DNA of 58,683 nucleotides from Synechococcus sp. J7-Johnson (GCF_024345795.1 NZ_JAGQBU010000018.1:1-58683); one strand, 5' to 3'. Shown: positions 7,771-16,521, numbered from the stretch's first letter. The notes: generated by a model not told the origin, from the sequence alone. A program made the numbers and translations.

Positions 7771-8587
7771 GCCAGCTGGCCATGGCCGTGTTGATCTCCA
7801 ATAGATCGGCTACGGGCTGGTTGGTGAAGGGGAGGGTGGGCAGGTAACCGTCGGGGCCGAATTCCGGCGTGAGCGTGACGCACTCCTTGCCCCGTGCGCG
7901 GGCCCGCTTGAGGAACAGCTCCCAGCAGGCCCGGTGCGCTGCCAGGGCCTCGGCGTGCTCGGGCGCGAAGGGATGGCTCACCTGGGGGCCCTGGGCATGG
8001 CCAACCCGGGCATGGATGTGATCGACCCGGTCAGCGATCGCCAGAATCGGCTCAAGATCAGGGGTCATCAGCCGCTCGCAGGCGACGCACCAGTGGCTCA
8101 GATCAGCGGTGAGGCGCAGGGTGGGGTAACGGTTGAGCCATGCCTGGATGCGCCAGGGGTCCGCCAGGCTGCGTGAGCGGTGAGTTTCGAAGCTCACCGG
8201 TGCCGGCGCGGTGGCGGCAAGCTCCAGGGCCCGATCCCAGAACCATTGCTGCTCCGCCCAGCTCCAGCTGTCGCTGCCGCAGATCACCGTGATCCGCAGG
8301 GGCTTCAACGCTCGGCAACGCTCCAGCTGGCTGGCCAGCTGCTGCAGATGCTCAGCAGCTGTCATGGCGAGATCAGGCACGTAGCCGTTGCCGGTGACCA
8401 GCTCCACGATCAGGGCCAGCTCGGTGCGGCCGAACTCGTCCACGGCCAGCTCGGGATCAGTGCCGGCCAGGGCTGGATGGACGAGGTTGGCTTCCACGCC
8501 ATCAAAGCCGCCCTGGCGTGCCTGTTGGATGGCCGCGGGCAGGTCGCCCTGAAATCCCCAGAGGCTGTGCAGGATCAGGGCCCGCAT
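7730..8587 (-). CDS. Xylose isomerase-like TIM-barrel protein
   Basis: A 285-residue protein resembling the sugar phosphate isomerase/epimerase (AP endonuclease 2) superfamily. Supporting stretches are GGFDGVEANL near the start, PVSFETHRSR, RLTADLSHW and DHIHARVGHAQGPQV, which place acidic and histidine metal ligands at the ends of barrel strands as in that family; a C-terminal TPEFGPDGY supplies another acidic residue. It runs against the Rieske oxygenase, with the two 3' ends overlapping by 41 bases. Directly upstream on the same strand is a 65-codon gene whose stop abuts this start. The reaction is not known. Confidence 0.75.
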   Translation of the reverse strand: MRALILHSLWGFQGDLPAAIQQARQGGFDGVEANLVHPALAGTDPELAVDEFGRTELALIVELVTGNGYVPDLAMTAAEHLQQLASQLERCRALKPLRITVICGSDSWSWAEQQWFWDRALELAATAPAPVSFETHRSRSLADPWRIQAWLNRYPTLRLTADLSHWCVACERLMTPDLEPILAIADRVDHIHARVGHAQGPQVSHPFAPEHAEALAAHRACWELFLKRARARGKECVTLTPEFGPDGYLPTLPFTNQPVADLLEINTAMASWLRRNLTAAAPPGP

Positions 8588-8785
8588 TCAGCGCCCGTCG
8601 CCAGGCCCCGCTGCTGCCGTGGCCTGCTCAGCTTCCAGCAGATTGGGCTGGATGCCGAGGTAGACCGCCTCGCGGAACAGGGCCTGGCGGGTCTCGGCGT
8701 CGCCGCAGGCACGGGCTTCGGCCATGCGCTGACGCAGCGACAACACCAGGGCCTGATGGCGGGGATCCTGAGTGGTGTGGGCCAT
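8588..8785 (-). CDS. Small uncharacterised protein, 65 residues
   Basis: I do not recognise it. It is a charged, mostly helical-looking protein (RHQALVLSLRQRMAEARACG, then AETRQALFREAVYLGIQP). Its stop is immediately followed by the start of the TIM-barrel gene with no gap, so the two are likely one transcript. The divergent P-type ATPase begins 71 bases upstream of its start, leaving space for a shared promoter region. Confidence 0.55.
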   Translation of the reverse strand: MAHTTQDPRHQALVLSLRQRMAEARACGDAETRQALFREAVYLGIQPNLLEAEQATAAAGPGDGR

Positions 8786-8856
8786 GGCGATAATTCCTGC
8801 ACCGGTCTTGACCGGGCTTTCATACCCATCACCCTACCGAGAGTTCTCCCAGGCTG

Positions 8857-11436
8857 ATGAAGCCCCTAGACCGCCCCGGCCCTCCCGAGGCCTTCTGGAG
8901 TCAGCCGCTCGCCGAGCTGCTGGAGCAGCTGGCTTCCGGGGAGGAAGGCCTCACCACCGCAGAAGCGGAGCGTCGGCTCCGAAGCCACGGCCCGAACAGC
9001 CTCGCTCCGCCGCCCCGCAGCGGTGGGGCGAGGTTGATGCTGCGCCAGTTCACCAGCCCGATCATCCTGATCCTCGCGGCGGCGGCCCTGCTCTCGTTCC
9101 TGCTCGATTCACCCACCGACGGGCTGATCATCCTGGCGATCGTGCTGATCAGCGGGCTGCTCGGTTTCTGGCAGGAATACGGCGCCGCCGGCGCGGTGGC
9201 CCAGATGCTCCAGACGGTTCAGCCCACCGCCAGGGTGCGACGCGACGGCACTGAGCGGGCCATCCCCGTGGCCGAGGTGGTTCCGGGCGACCGGCTCGTG
9301 CTCTCCGCCGGGGCCGGGATTCCCGCCGACTGCCGCCTGCTGGAGGAATGCGATCTCAGTCTCAACGAGGCAGCCCTCACCGGCGAAAGCTTTCCGGTGA
9401 GCAAGCATCCAACTGTGGTGGAGGCCGAGACGCCTCCAGCCAGACGCAGCAATGTGCTGTTCCTCGGTACCCATGTGGTGAGCGGCAGCGGTACGGCCGT
9501 GGTGGTGCGGACCGGAGCCGCCACCCAGTTCGCGGCCATCGCCGAGCGCTTGCGTCAGCGCAGCCCCGAGACTGATTTCGAGCGAGGTGTGCGCCGCTTC
9601 GGGGCGCTGCTGATGGAGCTGACCCTGCTGCTGGTGATCACGATCTTCGCGGTCAACGTGATCCTGCAGCGGCCGGTGGTGGACTCGTTTCTCTTTGCCC
9701 TGGCTCTGGGGGTGGGGCTCACGCCCCAGCTGCTGCCCGCGATCATCAGCGTCAACCTTGCTCAGGGGGCCCGTCGCATGGCGGCCCGGAGGGTGATCGT
9801 CAAGCGCCTCTCCTCGATCGAGAACTTCGGCAGTCTCTCGGTCCTCTGCTCCGACAAGACCGGCACCCTCACCGAAGGCAGGGCCAAGGTGCAGCGCAGT
9901 TGCGGTGTCGACGGCGGGGCCAACCCGTCGGTGCTGCTTTATGCGGCGGTGAATGCCGGCTTCGAAACGGGATTCACCAATCCGATCGATGTGGCGATCC
10001 GCGATGCGGCGCGCTCCAGCGAGGACGCGAGCGCTGCCATCGACCTCTCCGCATGGACCAAGCTCGATGAGATCCCCTTTGATTTCCATCGCAAGCGTCT
10101 GAGCGTGCTGGCCCGCGCTGACGGCGCCCCGGTGCTGATCACCAAGGGGGCTTTCCTGAAGGTGCTGGAGGTGTGCGACCGGGCTGAAACCGCCGCTGGC
10201 GCCGTTGTGCCGCTGACGGCCGTGGAGGGGGAACTGCGCGAGCGCTATGCCGCCTGGAGTGCCGAGGGATATCGGGTGCTGGCTGTGGCGGTGCGACGCT
10301 GGGACCCCGAGGGGGGCCTGGTGCCCCGCGCGGTGAGCCGGACGGACGAAACCGGCATGACCGTTCTCGGACTGCTGGCCCTCACGGATCCGCTCCGATC
10401 GGGCGTGCCCGCCACCGTTGCCGAACTCGAGTGTCTTGGTGTCCGGCTGAAGATGATCACCGGCGACAACGCCCTTGTGGCGGCTCGGGTGGGTCGTGAA
10501 GCAGGCCTGCGCAATCCCGAGGTGCTCACCGGAGCCCAGTTGCAGCAGTTGTCCGACACCGCCCTGCCGGTGCGGGCCGAGCAGGTGGATGTGTTTGCGG
10601 AGATCGAGCCCAGCCAGAAGGAGCGGCTGATCCTTGCCCTGCGCCGGGCCGGTCACGTGGTGGGCTACCTGGGCGATGGCATCAACGATGCGCCTGCCCT
10701 CCATGCCGCTGATGTGGGCCTCTCGGTGCAGGGGGCGGTGGACGTGGCCAGGGAAGCGGCCGACATCGTGCTGCTGGATCCCGACCTGGCCGTGTTGCTG
10801 GCGGGCATCCGCGAGGGGAGGCGCACCTTTGCCAACACCCTCAAGTACGTGTTCATGGCCACCAGTGCCAACTTCGGCAACATGGTCTCGATGGCCGTGG
10901 CATCCCTGGCCTTGCCGTTTCTGCCGCTGCTGCCCAAGCAGATCCTGCTCACCAACCTGCTCACCGATCTGCCGGAGATGACCATTGCCTCCGACCGGGT
11001 GGATCCTGAATGGATCAGCAGCCCTCACCGCTGGAGCATCCCTTTCATCAAGCGGTTCATGGTCACCTTCGGTCTGGTCAGTTCCCTCTTCGACGTGGTG
11101 ACTTTCCTGGTGCTGCTCCGGATCCTCCACGCCGACGCCGCCCAGTTCCGCAGTGGCTGGTTCGTGGAATCGGTGCTCTCGGCCGCCTCGATCGTGCTGG
11201 TGATCCGCACCCGCGGTCCCCTGCTCCACAGCCGCCCTTCCCGGGCGCTGGTGGGGGCCACTATCGCCGTGGTCGTCCTCACCCTGCCCCTGCCCTGGAA
11301 ACCGTTGGGGCGCCTGTTCGGGTTCGTGCCGTTGCCGTTGGATTTTCTGCTGCCGCTGCTGCTGATCCTCGCGGCCTACGTGGCCAGCGCCGAGCTGGCC
11401 AAGGGCTGGTTCTATCGCCGCTGGACCGGCAGCTGA
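8857..11436 (+). CDS. mgtA: Magnesium-type (P3B) P-type ATPase
   Basis: An 859-residue P-type cation pump of the MgtA/MgtB type in the plasma membrane. In order: an N-terminal cation ATPase domain, paired transmembrane segments near residues 68-110, the actuator motif TGES, the phosphorylation motif CSDKTGTLTEG, the hinge GDGINDAPAL, and C-terminal helices containing LPKQILLTNLLTDLPEMT and the P3B-like FDVVTFLVLL. The asparagine/aspartate pattern after ILLTN resembles Mg transporters more than Ca or heavy-metal pumps, which would carry CPC or other signatures. Known family members import Mg2+. Substrate assignment is by family resemblance only. It stands alone, divergent from the small gene at 8785. 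Confidence 0.82.
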   Translation: MKPLDRPGPPEAFWSQPLAELLEQLASGEEGLTTAEAERRLRSHGPNSLAPPPRSGGARLMLRQFTSPIILILAAAALLSFLLDSPTDGLIILAIVLISGLLGFWQEYGAAGAVAQMLQTVQPTARVRRDGTERAIPVAEVVPGDRLVLSAGAGIPADCRLLEECDLSLNEAALTGESFPVSKHPTVVEAETPPARRSNVLFLGTHVVSGSGTAVVVRTGAATQFAAIAERLRQRSPETDFERGVRRFGALLMELTLLLVITIFAVNVILQRPVVDSFLFALALGVGLTPQLLPAIISVNLAQGARRMAARRVIVKRLSSIENFGSLSVLCSDKTGTLTEGRAKVQRSCGVDGGANPSVLLYAAVNAGFETGFTNPIDVAIRDAARSSEDASAAIDLSAWTKLDEIPFDFHRKRLSVLARADGAPVLITKGAFLKVLEVCDRAETAAGAVVPLTAVEGELRERYAAWSAEGYRVLAVAVRRWDPEGGLVPRAVSRTDETGMTVLGLLALTDPLRSGVPATVAELECLGVRLKMITGDNALVAARVGREAGLRNPEVLTGAQLQQLSDTALPVRAEQVDVFAEIEPSQKERLILALRRAGHVVGYLGDGINDAPALHAADVGLSVQGAVDVAREAADIVLLDPDLAVLLAGIREGRRTFANTLKYVFMATSANFGNMVSMAVASLALPFLPLLPKQILLTNLLTDLPEMTIASDRVDPEWISSPHRWSIPFIKRFMVTFGLVSSLFDVVTFLVLLRILHADAAQFRSGWFVESVLSAASIVLVIRTRGPLLHSRPSRALVGATIAVVVLTLPLPWKPLGRLFGFVPLPLDFLLPLLLILAAYVASAELAKGWFYRRWTGS

Positions 11437-11455
11437 CGCATGGCCTGTGATGGGC

Positions 11456-12310
11456 CTAGCGCAGCTCCGCCTCCAGCAGGCTCAGCCAGGCCTCCGGCAG
11501 CTGCCAGTGGCGGGCTCCCCGCAGGATGGCCGCGGCGTAGTCGCAGCCGGCGTTCAGCCCCGGGGCGCGCCAGGCGGCCGTGGGCACGTAGGTGAGGACG
11601 TCGAGAGGTTCGCCGGCGCCGGTGATCACCTGGACCCGCTGGTGGTGGTAGTGACCGGCCGCCACGCCCTCGCAGCGGTCGAGGGCGGCCCGATCATCCG
11701 GGCTGTGATGGTGCACCACTCCCCAGCAGTGGGCGCCGCTGTGGCGCACGAGCCCGGCGGCGCCTTCCCCCGGAGCACGGCCCAGGCGCCGCTTGTTGAT
11801 CCCCCAGCGCCAGCCCTCCAACCGCGCCACCAGGCCGCTGCCATCCCAGCGGGGGCAGCGCCGCGCCAGCTGGGAGGGGCAGAGGTTCGAGCCGTAGCTG
11901 AACACCGGGGTGCTTCTCCAGTCGCCGTAGGGCACCAGCGGCAGACCGATCACCTGCCCATGGCGGCCCAGGTACACCCAGGCCCGGCTGCCGTCGCTCA
12001 GCCGCCAGCGCTGACGTTGGTACTCGCGGGGCACGTCTTCGAGCCGATCGAGCCGGGCCAGGCCGCTCGCCTCCAGCGCATACAGCTCGCCATGGATCAG
12101 GGCAGGTTCCTGTGGTCCCTGTGCGTCCTGCGCTTCCGGTTCAGTGGCGGCCACCGCCATCGGGTAGGGGCCGAGGTCGTGCAGCCGGGCTCCCCCAAGG
12201 CGCCGCCTCCCGAGGAAGCGGCTCCCGTCGAGCCAGGGGTGGTTGGGCTCACCCCGCTTCAGGCTCCCGTAGACGAATACGTGCTCCGACATCGGGCGAT
12301 CGGCTGCCAC
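11456..12310 (-). CDS. Double-domain gamma-glutamylcyclotransferase-like protein
   Basis: The 284-residue protein holds two copies of the gamma-glutamylcyclotransferase (AIG2-like) fold. The first begins VFVYGSLKRGEPN near residue 11 and has LARLDRLEDVPREY; the second begins VFSYGSNLCPSQL near residue 136 and has RAALDRCEGVAAGHYH. Each copy therefore has its own YGSx substrate loop and a candidate catalytic glutamate in LDxxE. Single-domain members break gamma-glutamyl bonds to give 5-oxoproline. ATG at 12292 (MSEHVF) is an alternative start. It is first after a convergent P-type ATPase and last in a minus-strand run. Confidence 0.82.
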   Translation of the reverse strand: MAADRPMSEHVFVYGSLKRGEPNHPWLDGSRFLGRRRLGGARLHDLGPYPMAVAATEPEAQDAQGPQEPALIHGELYALEASGLARLDRLEDVPREYQRQRWRLSDGSRAWVYLGRHGQVIGLPLVPYGDWRSTPVFSYGSNLCPSQLARRCPRWDGSGLVARLEGWRWGINKRRLGRAPGEGAAGLVRHSGAHCWGVVHHHSPDDRAALDRCEGVAAGHYHHQRVQVITGAGEPLDVLTYVPTAAWRAPGLNAGCDYAAAILRGARHWQLPEAWLSLLEAELR

Positions 12311-12316
12311 ATCGCC

Positions 12317-12766
12317 TCAGCCAGGGAGGGGCTCAGCCTGATCGATTCCCCACTCCTGGCGGATGGCCGGGTTGCTCAGCTCCCAGGCGTGCTCCTGGGC
12401 TGCAAGCGGCGCTGTGCGGTTGCCGGGCTCAAGGCCCCGCCGGCTCAGTTCCCCGCGCACTTCGGCCTGGAAGCACTGGGTTTCGCGCAGCAGATCGGCC
12501 ACCCGTTGCGGCCCCCCCAGCACCTTCTGCATCGCTCCCTGGCCGCTCGAGAGCTGGAGGGTGGCGAGATGGTCCTCCAGCCAGGCCCATTCGTAGGGGA
12601 GCATGGCGTCACTGCACGCCTGCAGGTGTTCGCGGTAGGTCTGCAGATGCTCCTCGAGCACCCGCTCGCTCAGGGGGCTGTAAGTGATGGATGGCGGCTC
12701 ATGGCCGGACTGGCTGGCTCCGGCGCGTTCCCGCAGCCGATTCATGATCTCGCGCAGGTAGCTCAT
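12317..12766 (-). CDS. Uncharacterised 149-residue protein
   Basis: I do not recognise a family. The protein begins MSYLREIMNRLRERAG and is rich in charged and helix-forming residues, with a middle section YREHLQACSDAMLPYEWAWLEDHLATLQ that looks alpha-helical. There is no signal peptide or membrane segment. The ATG at 12766 was chosen because the sequence upstream in this frame is arginine/cysteine-rich noise that overlaps the neighbouring DCC-type gene. It lies 20 bases downstream of that gene and six bases before the cyclotransferase gene, so it is probably co-transcribed with both. Confidence 0.65.
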   Translation of the reverse strand: MSYLREIMNRLRERAGASQSGHEPPSITYSPLSERVLEEHLQTYREHLQACSDAMLPYEWAWLEDHLATLQLSSGQGAMQKVLGGPQRVADLLRETQCFQAEVRGELSRRGLEPGNRTAPLAAQEHAWELSNPAIRQEWGIDQAEPLPG

Positions 12767-12785
12767 GGCGCCGCGATCGCTGACT

Positions 12786-13244
12786 TCAGAGGCTAGGCCG
12801 AGCGCTGTCATCCGGATCGAGCGGCAGCCCCCGCAGCGCCAGGGCACCACGGCGGGCAGCCAACAGCAGGGGATAGAGCGTGCGGCTGCGGTTTTCCTCG
12901 CCGAACACCGCCTTGAGCAGGCCCAGCAGGGCGGAACTGGGTCGTAACTGGGTGCAGAGCCGCTGCACAGCTTCGGCACCATGCCAGCAGCGCTCGCCCT
13001 CGATCAGAACGGCCCCGGTGGCCAGATCGAAGCCCCGTTGTTTGAGCCGTCGGCGCAGCGCGTGATCGGCGCGGCCATCGATGATCCGCAGCTGGGGCAG
13101 GCCGCCACGCAGTTCGCCCATGGTGGCAAAGGCGCTGCAAAAGGGACAGCCACCGTCGTAGATCAGCTGAATCGTTCCTGGCTCAGCGCTGGCGGGTGTC
13201 GTTGAAGCGGCTGAAATCAAGACAGCGGAACTCACTCTGGTCAT
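12786..13244 (-). CDS. DCC-type (DUF393) thiol-disulfide oxidoreductase family protein
   Basis: About 152 residues. The family hallmark YDGGCPFCS follows TIQLI near residue 28, giving a CxxC pair as in predicted thiol-disulfide oxidoreductases. The downstream RIIDGR and ATGAVLIEGERCWHGAEAVQRL fit the thioredoxin-like DCC fold. The start chosen (ATG at 13244) makes the gene overlap the end of the channel gene by 62 bases in another frame; a GTG nine bases further in would shorten this only slightly, so the true start may be closer to the YDGGC motif. Partner proteins are not known. Confidence 0.78.
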   Translation of the reverse strand: MTRVSSAVLISAASTTPASAEPGTIQLIYDGGCPFCSAFATMGELRGGLPQLRIIDGRADHALRRRLKQRGFDLATGAVLIEGERCWHGAEAVQRLCTQLRPSSALLGLLKAVFGEENRSRTLYPLLLAARRGALALRGLPLDPDDSARPSL

Positions 13245-14094
13245 CTCTGACGATAGCGACGAAGGTTTCGTCGAAGCGGATCCGGCTGCTGTTGTAGGCG
13301 GCGCGTTTGTACACCGGGCTGCGCACCGTTTCATCGACGCCTTCGAACGCCACCAGCACCTCCCCGTGGGCGGCGCGCAACTTGGCCTCGCCGAGGCCAT
13401 GCAGAGGACTGTCCGGCCCGATCGGGTGCATCACCGTCCACATCAGCTGGAAGAGGAAGGCCTCGCTGCGCACCAGCTCCAGCCGGTGCAGGCGGCGCAT
13501 CGTCTCCCCCTCGGTGCTGCGTTCATCAATGGCAAGATAGGCCTGCACCTGGGCACTCACCAGATTGTTGTGGTGCACGTTGACGATCCGGAAGGTGAGA
13601 CAGGGCCTCCCATCCCAGGGCTGGACCGTGGCCACCTTGCTGAAGCGGATCTCCGCCCGGCTGCGGGAGAAGCGGGCGAACACCAGGCCCGTGGTCACGG
13701 CGGTGAACACCAGGCTCACGAAGGCCTGGAGGGTGACCAGGGCGTTCACCAGCGGCGAGACGGGGTGAAGTACGCCGTAGCCGATCGAGCCCAGGGTCTG
13801 CACACTGAAGAAGAAGGCATCGCTGAAGCCCGCCACCTGGCCTTGGGGCAAACCGCCGATGCCGGGGGCATCCAGCAGATAGAGCAGCGCGAAGAGCACA
13901 TTCGTGCTCAGGTAGGCCAGGGCGATCAGCAGCAGGAAGGCCGGCCAGGGCACCTTGAGCATCAGCCGGTAGGGCTCCCGCCACTGGCTGATCAGGCTGT
14001 CAATGTTTTCGGCGCGATAGACACCATCGAGCTTGAGCAGGCGCACGGGGCGCAGGCGGCTGGATCGGGTCCGCAGGGGGCGGAAGGGGCTCAT
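13183..14094 (-). CDS. Inward-rectifier potassium channel (KirBac-like)
   Basis: A 303-residue channel with two membrane helices (about 51-74 and 115-137) around a pore loop with the selectivity filter SIGYG at residues 103-107, preceded by TLG. The first filter residue is Ser where most K+ channels have Thr. The C-terminal 160 residues form the beta-rich cytoplasmic domain of Kir channels, with recognisable FRIVNVHHNNLVSAQVQAY and LMWTVMHPIGPDSPL. It is expected to conduct K+ in the plasma membrane and be gated by lipids or ligands. Its start overlaps the stop of the MCE gene as ATGA, indicating one transcript. Confidence 0.88.
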   Translation of the reverse strand: MSPFRPLRTRSSRLRPVRLLKLDGVYRAENIDSLISQWREPYRLMLKVPWPAFLLLIALAYLSTNVLFALLYLLDAPGIGGLPQGQVAGFSDAFFFSVQTLGSIGYGVLHPVSPLVNALVTLQAFVSLVFTAVTTGLVFARFSRSRAEIRFSKVATVQPWDGRPCLTFRIVNVHHNNLVSAQVQAYLAIDERSTEGETMRRLHRLELVRSEAFLFQLMWTVMHPIGPDSPLHGLGEAKLRAAHGEVLVAFEGVDETVRSPVYKRAAYNSSRIRFDETFVAIVRDDQSEFRCLDFSRFNDTRQR

Positions 14095-14963
14095 GGTTTC
14101 GGCGAGGGCGAGGCAGAAGAGCGCTCTGTTGCAGAAGGCACCCCCAGCAGGTGATTGGCACGCTCGGCCAGAGTCCTGATCTCCCGGAGGGTGCCGAGTA
14201 TCTCCGGCTGGGTGTCACGGATCAGGCTGAGGGCGGCTTCGGTGGCCTCCTGGGCCTCCGCACTGGTGGTTTCCAGACGCTGGCCGGTGCGCGTGAACAC
14301 CTGCAGCGTCTCTCGGGCGGTGGCCGCGGTGGCGCCCGATTCCCGCGCGATCTGTCGGCTGAGCTGGCTCGCATCCCGGAGCGTGCCGTTGAAGGTGGCG
14401 ACCGCACCGGGAAGGTCCCGCTCCGCCATGGCGGCGGTTCCCTGGAGGGCGCGGTTCAGCACAAGGCGGGTCTCCCCCAGCTGCACCAGCAGCTGGGCCA
14501 GGTCGGGCGACGCGTCGAAGGGGATCAGCCGGTCGGTCCGGGGTCGGGCCTGACCGTTCCTGGCGGGATCGGCGCTGAGGGCGATCAGGCTGCTGCCGAT
14601 CAGTCCTTCCTGGTAGATGGTGGCTCTGGTGGCGGGGCCCACCAGCGGCTGGTAGCGCTCGGCGATTCGCAGGTCGACCGCCACGCTGCCATCGGGACCG
14701 AGCTGCACCGACTCCACCCGTCCGACCCGGTAGCCGGAGATCGTCACATGCACGCCAGGCCAGATGCCGGTGGCGTTGTCGGTGCGAAAGCGCAGCGCGA
14801 AGCTCGACCCAAGCCAGGCCTGCTGACGCAGAGCCCCCGCCACGATCCAGGTGCCTAAGACCAGGGAACCGAGGACCACCAGCCAGCTGATACCTTCGCT
14901 GAGCCCAAGCCGCCAGCGGCTGTCTGCCTCCTGGGCCGGTGGATCGGTCGGGCTGTCAGTCAT
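14091..14963 (-). CDS. MCE/MlaD-type lipid transport protein
   Basis: A 290-residue protein with one N-terminal membrane anchor (about residues 24-45) and a single MCE domain after it, recognisable by GIWPGVHVTISGYRVGRV and AERYQPLVGPATRATIYQEGLIGSS. The C-terminal part is long and helical, as in proteins that form hexameric rings with a tunnel. Such proteins carry lipids between membranes with an ABC permease and ATPase. The start overlaps the stop of the upstream membrane-protein gene (ATGA at 14960-14963). The only MlaF-like ATPase in the window lies elsewhere, beside a second MCE gene at 42412-43329. Confidence 0.86.
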   Translation of the reverse strand: MTDSPTDPPAQEADSRWRLGLSEGISWLVVLGSLVLGTWIVAGALRQQAWLGSSFALRFRTDNATGIWPGVHVTISGYRVGRVESVQLGPDGSVAVDLRIAERYQPLVGPATRATIYQEGLIGSSLIALSADPARNGQARPRTDRLIPFDASPDLAQLLVQLGETRLVLNRALQGTAAMAERDLPGAVATFNGTLRDASQLSRQIARESGATAATARETLQVFTRTGQRLETTSAEAQEATEAALSLIRDTQPEILGTLREIRTLAERANHLLGVPSATERSSASPSPKP

Positions 14964-15577
14964 CCGATCGGGGGAAGGTTGGGGGGCATCAGGATGGAGA
15001 GCAGAGCCTCCAGGCCGAGGATCGCCAGGATGGCCTCCACCGTGGCGGCGGCAATGCGGCGCGGCAACTCTTCGGGCCGCTGGCGGCAGCGGCGGCCCTG
15101 ACGGGCGCAAAGCCACGCGCTCACTGCCGCCAGGCCGGCCCCGTGCAGGGTCGTGTTCACCATCGCCAGGGGGGTGAGCAGCGCCAGCAGGGGCGGCAGT
15201 TGCCGCAGGGGGTCGGGCACTGAGGTGGCCAGGGCACCGGCCAGCATCGCGGCGCCCAGGAAATAGGGGATCAGCAGGGTGGTGCAGACCGCAGCGGTGG
15301 CCATGCCGGATGCCAGCTCCCAGCGGGCTCCACGGGGGTGGGGGCGGGCTGCCTCGCCCACCCGAAGGGGGGCGCAGCAGCAGATCCACAGCAGGGTTAC
15401 GGCCAGGGGCGCTACGAGATGGAGCAGAGCCACCATCAAGGCTTCCAGGCTTAGGGCGGCGCGCTGGTCCAGCAGGTCGACCAGCAGGTGAATCAGTCCG
15501 ACGCCCAGTGCGGCGGCCAGCACCAGGGTCAGGGGGACGGAGGCGAGCAGTTCGCGTCGGATCCGCTCCACCTTCAC
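14960..15577 (-). CDS. Multi-pass membrane protein, unassigned, coupled to MCE gene
   Basis: About 205 residues with four to five hydrophobic segments. No ATG suits the start; a GTG at 15577 or 15571 is likely. The pattern resembles two families weakly: MlaE permeases, which would suit the MCE gene that overlaps its end, and cyanobacterial DUF3611 membrane proteins (NTTLHGAGLAAVSAWL is like the NT..H..GL..WL stretch I remember from them). I cannot decide between these by eye. The overlap argues for a shared function with the MCE protein, in either case at a membrane. Confidence 0.6.
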   Translation of the reverse strand: MKVERIRRELLASVPLTLVLAAALGVGLIHLLVDLLDQRAALSLEALMVALLHLVAPLAVTLLWICCCAPLRVGEAARPHPRGARWELASGMATAAVCTTLLIPYFLGAAMLAGALATSVPDPLRQLPPLLALLTPLAMVNTTLHGAGLAAVSAWLCARQGRRCRQRPEELPRRIAAATVEAILAILGLEALLSILMPPNLPPIG

Positions 15578-15609
15578 CAGCCTGGGGGAGTTCAGGCTAG
15601 CCAGGGGGT

Positions 15610-16521
15610 TCAGCCCAGCTCCAGGCAGGCCAGGCCGTAGATGTCCTGCAGGGGCAGCTCGGGAGGGGTGCCGCGGTACATGCGCACCGTGCGCCCGGCG
15701 ATCTGAAAGCCCCGCTGCTCCAGCAGGCGATGGGCCCTGGGATTCGCTTCGGGAGCATCGATCAGCACGGGTCCCGTGCGCTCGGAGCAGAGCCGATCGA
15801 GCAGGGCGCCGGCAAGCAGCGGAGCATCCGCCAGCAACGGGCCCAGCCGCCAGCCCACGGCGCCGGCACCATCGGGCAGCAGGCAGGGCCTGATCCGCCC
15901 GAAGCCGCGGCAACAACCCAGTTCATCGCGCACCAGTTCCACGGTGCCGCTGCTCTGCCGCAGCCATTCCCCCAGGAAGTGGGGCCGGGGCGTGGCTTCG
16001 TGACGGGCGTCGTAGCTGAGCACCAGTTCATGGCTGCCGGCATCCGCTCCCAGCTGAACCGCGGCCACCACGCCATAGCCCGGCGGCAGCTGACCCCCGC
16101 TGCAGCGGGCGCGGCATGCGGAGGGAAGGCGCCAGCGCAGGGTGTCATAGGCCGCCTGGAAGCCCCACTGGCCGTAGTCGATCAGCCGCTCGGGCGCCGC
16201 CTCCAGGCCGATGCAGGCCACCCCATCGAGGTGTGCAAGGGCCTGACGCCAGAGCGCCACCCCGTAGCCCCGTCCGCGGAAGGCCGGGCGCACAAGAAAC
16301 AGGCCGATGAATCCATAGCGCTCGTCGTAACGAATTCCTGCGATACATCCCACCGGCTCCTCGGCGAGGCACCCCACCCAGAGGCCAGCGCCATCGGTAT
16401 GGCGATACACACCGGCATCTCCCAGTCCTGGGCAGAAGCCTTCCTGCCGGGCCCATTCCGTCACCAGGGGCAGGTCGGACTCGACCATCGGCCGGATCGT
16501 GAAATCAGGACTGGTGACCAA
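15610..16521 (-). CDS. GNAT-family N-acetyltransferase
   Basis: A 303-residue protein. Residues 1 to about 140 are a GNAT domain: FTIRPMVESDLPLVTEWA at the start, GFIGLFLVRPAFRGRGYG containing the acetyl-CoA loop (RGRGYG), and ERLIDYGQWGFQ near its end. The remaining 150 residues form a second domain with FGRIRPCL and HRLLEQRGFQIAGRTVRMYR, as in GNAT proteins with a C-terminal GNAT-like repeat. The acceptor substrate is unknown. It sits 32 bases upstream of the membrane-protein gene and may be first in that minus-strand run. Confidence 0.8.
   Translation of the reverse strand: MVTSPDFTIRPMVESDLPLVTEWARQEGFCPGLGDAGVYRHTDGAGLWVGCLAEEPVGCIAGIRYDERYGFIGLFLVRPAFRGRGYGVALWRQALAHLDGVACIGLEAAPERLIDYGQWGFQAAYDTLRWRLPSACRARCSGGQLPPGYGVVAAVQLGADAGSHELVLSYDARHEATPRPHFLGEWLRQSSGTVELVRDELGCCRGFGRIRPCLLPDGAGAVGWRLGPLLADAPLLAGALLDRLCSERTGPVLIDAPEANPRAHRLLEQRGFQIAGRTVRMYRGTPPELPLQDIYGLACLELG

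Noticed and set aside
9109-11229. A 706-codon frame antisense to the P-type ATPase
   Set aside because: The plus strand has all P-type ATPase motifs in order; the antisense translation is rich in His, Gly and Gln with no recognisable motif.
14960-15577. Firm assignment as the MlaE lipid permease
   Set aside because: The position next to an MCE gene is suggestive, but the length of about 205 residues and the NTxxxHxxG pattern fit DUF3611 membrane proteins as well. I kept it unassigned.
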